From: Bacteroidota bacterium
GTDB taxonomy: Bacteria; Bacteroidota; Bacteroidia; Bacteroidales; F082
Assembly (NCBI GenBank): GCA_003650425.1
Contig: QMPP01000008.1
Location: 1-35,263, forward strand
Reading direction: 5' to 3'
DNA: 35,263 bases
Shown: positions 34,201 through 35,263 of the stretch, piece after piece
Numbering within the stretch: position 1 is the stretch's first letter
Layout of the letters: the number at the start of each line of letters is the position of its first letter
Program-made: the position numbers and the translations under genes
Notes under the pieces: generated by a model
What the model was told of the DNA's origin: nothing
Seen by the model: the letters and a program-made list of their open reading frames with translations, nothing else
Database searches by the model: none

Positions 34201-35166
34201 TTTCGTGAAACAACCAGACAAAACCGCGACGTCACTGAAAAAACCATCCTTGCCGGCATTACCCGATCGTTTAACAAATCAATCGCATTATGTGAAACAC
34301 CTTACGCGTGGAAACGAGTTCCGGGCAGAAGCGCCATTACCCAAATGAAAAAAGCCGAAAAAACCATCATTCAATTTGAAGAAGTCTGGATAAAAAACCG
34401 GCAAATTATCTCAAACTCCCGGATAATCTCGTTACAGCTGCTCGCTTTTAAACTCAGGCTCCGGCAGATGCTCGTTAACGACATTAATCTTTTCAACCGG
34501 AGATATAACGAATACCGGGAAAATATTTTGTTCAAGCTGAAAAAAGATATTCAGACCAGCCTTAATCAGAACGAGGAATTAATAACACGCCTTCCCATCG
34601 AGACAATTGAAGCCTTTAGAGTAGAATTTCAAAAGCTCTACGAAAGCGATATAGTGCTGGCAAATAAATTTCTGGACGATTTCCCGAACCGTATTATACT
34701 GTTTAACGATGATAAATTTCAAAACTACAAAGCCCATCAATTTAACATGGAAGAAAACACGGTAATCGACCTTTCTAAACTACTTACTCACATTGTAAAC
34801 AACGATTTGTTAACCTCTCTAAAAAAGCTCTATCGATTGGTGAGCGACCAATTCCAAAAACAGATTGACGAAATCTATACGATCATAAATCAATTGAAAC
34901 ACGAAAAAACTGTTTCCTCAAAAAGCAACCAGATTGACCAGGCACTTAAAGCCCTCGATAAACTGGATAAGAAAACCAGCCTCTTGCGTGAAAACACCGA
35001 GCTTAGCATTAACGAGCGGTTAAACGCCACCTGGGACAAGCTCACTTTATCGACACTCTCCATTCAAAATGAAATGCTCAGCAACTACGTTCGCGAAGAT
35101 AAAAGTGCACTCCGAAAAGATATGCTCACGAAATTTTTAAAGAAGAGTTTAAAATTAAAACGCTAA
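31216..35166 (+). CDS. SLC12-like cation-chloride cotransporter/amino-acid permease with a long helical C-terminal extension
   Basis: A 1316-residue protein. Residues 1 to about 435 form about 12 membrane helices of the APC superfamily; KFGAFSGVFTPSILTILGVIMYLRLGWV at the start is the signature of cation-chloride cotransporters. Residues about 455-755 form a cytosolic alpha/beta domain (NWKPNILLFSGG, NVVLLDYDKERGFG, VRIMIVNPVNENKSWIERDARNVL, DLVFIGFPD), like the C-terminal domain of SLC12 proteins. Residues about 760-1316 are an additional soluble region, nearly all charged helix with many Gln, Glu, Lys and Leu and no membrane segment. Bacterial relatives usually end near the second domain, so this extension is unusual. 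Expected role: ion-coupled chloride or amino-acid transport; ion and substrate are unknown. The frame is unbroken to TAA 35164-35166. Confidence 0.85.
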   Translation: MAVEPKKFGAFSGVFTPSILTILGVIMYLRLGWVAGIAGLTGIIAIILLAHVISFTTGLSISSIATDKRIKAGGIYYILSRSLGLPMGGSIGITLFVGTALSISLYIIGFTESFLSIPTIQGWIEAIGMTPDSLNTTRVIGTAILVLLVIIAFISTDIAIKTQFIILTAIALSLVSIFIGFFVHPNIAPQTGGIDISPFKDFSFEVVFAVFFPAVTGFTAGVAMSGDLKDPKKDIPKGTMWAIIIGFVVYLLLGISFVLFIDRDLLLHDYNFLLRLAWIPALVIAGIWGATLSSALGGILGGPRILQAIANDKIVPKLFAKGYGASNEPRNALLFTFLISELGVLIGDLNIIAGIVTMFYLTAYGFINLAFALEKWASADFRPSFNVSVWVGVVGFVASFMIMFKLDMVNMFVALIILGIIYYYISRKHHHKRMSSVWEGVNMALVRTVLNKLNKQKTSEQNWKPNILLFSGGIKKRPYLIEFAKALVAQQGMVSNFDLRLNPSTKELFPKRREVIQEEDTNSNKGIFAQKMECNDIFKGIETITSVYGFSGVEPNTVLMGWGRNSDNPRRFVSMINRLINLNMNVVLLDYDKERGFGSYSTIDLWWRGGSNNGNFMLALIKFIHVTYEWRNARVRIMIVNPVNENKSWIERDARNVLANMRIDAEIRVINNEIEKRSIYDIIKHESINTDLVFIGFPDIVKGKEKEFIKSTDRICLNIGTTALVKASSLFQELHIGFVPSTSQKGFSADNKQAPIKVPSLAKPISETFEIEITRYYNHYIQFTKSILKQHLDPLFSKWYLLIANIEKAWNSSYELIHQKLQEQETDLRIFITNQNLQLAIKTKKLTQKFYDNNEMMMQGKVEALTVSLEELQTKIASLVPDEITITLTDEEQQMLLKNNNLTPGEEQLLKQEKGFTVPFQKIKERVLLADLAPAWLEMLKELGYAVFKLEIKLSKLNDLIEQYQVGKYYSKVEYQEVIDTLSNIESSFTELIDEFRETTRQNRDVTEKTILAGITRSFNKSIALCETPYAWKRVPGRSAITQMKKAEKTIIQFEEVWIKNRQIISNSRIISLQLLAFKLRLRQMLVNDINLFNRRYNEYRENILFKLKKDIQTSLNQNEELITRLPIETIEAFRVEFQKLYESDIVLANKFLDDFPNRIILFNDDKFQNYKAHQFNMEENTVIDLSKLLTHIVNNDLLTSLKKLYRLVSDQFQKQIDEIYTIINQLKHEKTVSSKSNQIDQALKALDKLDKKTSLLRENTELSINERLNATWDKLTLSTLSIQNEMLSNYVREDKSALRKDMLTKFLKKSLKLKR

Positions 35167-35218
35167 ATTAGCCTTCTAATGTTTCCTCAACCATTTAATC
35201 AATTCCACAATAATAATA

Positions 35219-35263
35219 CTAATAAAACATTTTAGCTACTTTTTTACGGTCGCCCATAATAAC
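35219..35263 (-). CDS. Possible C-terminal end of a gene entering from the right edge
   Basis: On the minus strand a frame is open from the right edge and stops at 35219-35221, giving VIMGDRKKVAKMFY. It is the only minus frame still open over the last 40 bases, but so short a stretch cannot be identified and may be chance. If real it converges on the cotransporter-like gene. Confidence 0.25.
   Translation of the reverse strand, partial: VIMGDRKKVAKMFY

Noticed and set aside
31216-35166. Frameshifted fusion of two neighbouring genes in the cotransporter-like frame
   Set aside because: The frame is continuous, with uniform codon use and no internal start or ribosome site near the junction at about residue 760, so a genuine extension is the simpler reading.

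Overview
The window looks like chromosomal DNA from a Bacteroidota bacterium, most likely an anaerobic or facultative member of the Bacteroidales/Marinilabiliales type. The evidence is a type IX secretion C-terminal tail at the left edge, promoters of the Bacteroidetes form (TAnnTTTG at -7, TTTG/TTG near -33) before many genes, weak or absent Shine-Dalgarno sites, a SusC-like/OMP_b-brl outer-membrane receptor, a GH3/beta-lactamase-like fusion typical of the phylum, and the PPDK plus ATP-PEPCK pair of fermentative members. No rRNA, tRNA, CRISPR, transposase or integrase was seen. Genus-level placement is inference.

Layout. 1-3110: end of a secreted T9SS protein converging on a periplasmic NagZ-type glucosaminidase/serine hydrolase fusion. 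3246-5857: a dynamin-like GTPase translationally coupled to an XdhC-type protein. 5943-12286, minus strand: radical SAM protein, POT peptide transporter, nitrilase-family amidase, GT4 glycosyltransferase, NadR-like kinase, PnuC transporter and a thiamine-binding (DUF77) protein; the last five read as one transcription unit centred on vitamin uptake. 12504-19044, plus strand: DUF423 protein, PaaK-like CoA ligase, secreted protein of unknown function, GT4 glycosyltransferase, purD, a DUF6427-like membrane protein and rnhB. 19205-24210: ppdK, pckA and ndk, each apparently with its own control signals, forming a PEP/pyruvate/oxaloacetate and nucleotide-energy block. 24217-25726: an accessory-looking patch with an XRE regulator, a 611-bp gene-free stretch carrying a family of TTACA[A/T]TTGTAA palindromes, and a DUF5320 mini-gene with signals unlike the rest of the window. 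25727-27401: ppnP, a small TPR protein and an EamA transporter. 27519-35166: an outer-membrane receptor, an AI-2E/PerM-type permease and a very long cation-chloride-cotransporter-like protein.

Most of the window is housekeeping or common accessory content. The places most worth a second look are: the operator array and the self-contained DUF5320 unit at 24690-25605; three TAACTCG boxes in the control region of the PnuC operon, whose substrate is ambiguous between nicotinamide riboside and thiamine; the dynamin/XdhC coupling with two interlocked inverted repeats at its end; an ndk terminator written inside the opposing regulator gene; and the roughly 550-residue soluble helical extension on the SLC12-like transporter. 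No wholly new multi-gene system can be claimed from sequence reading alone.
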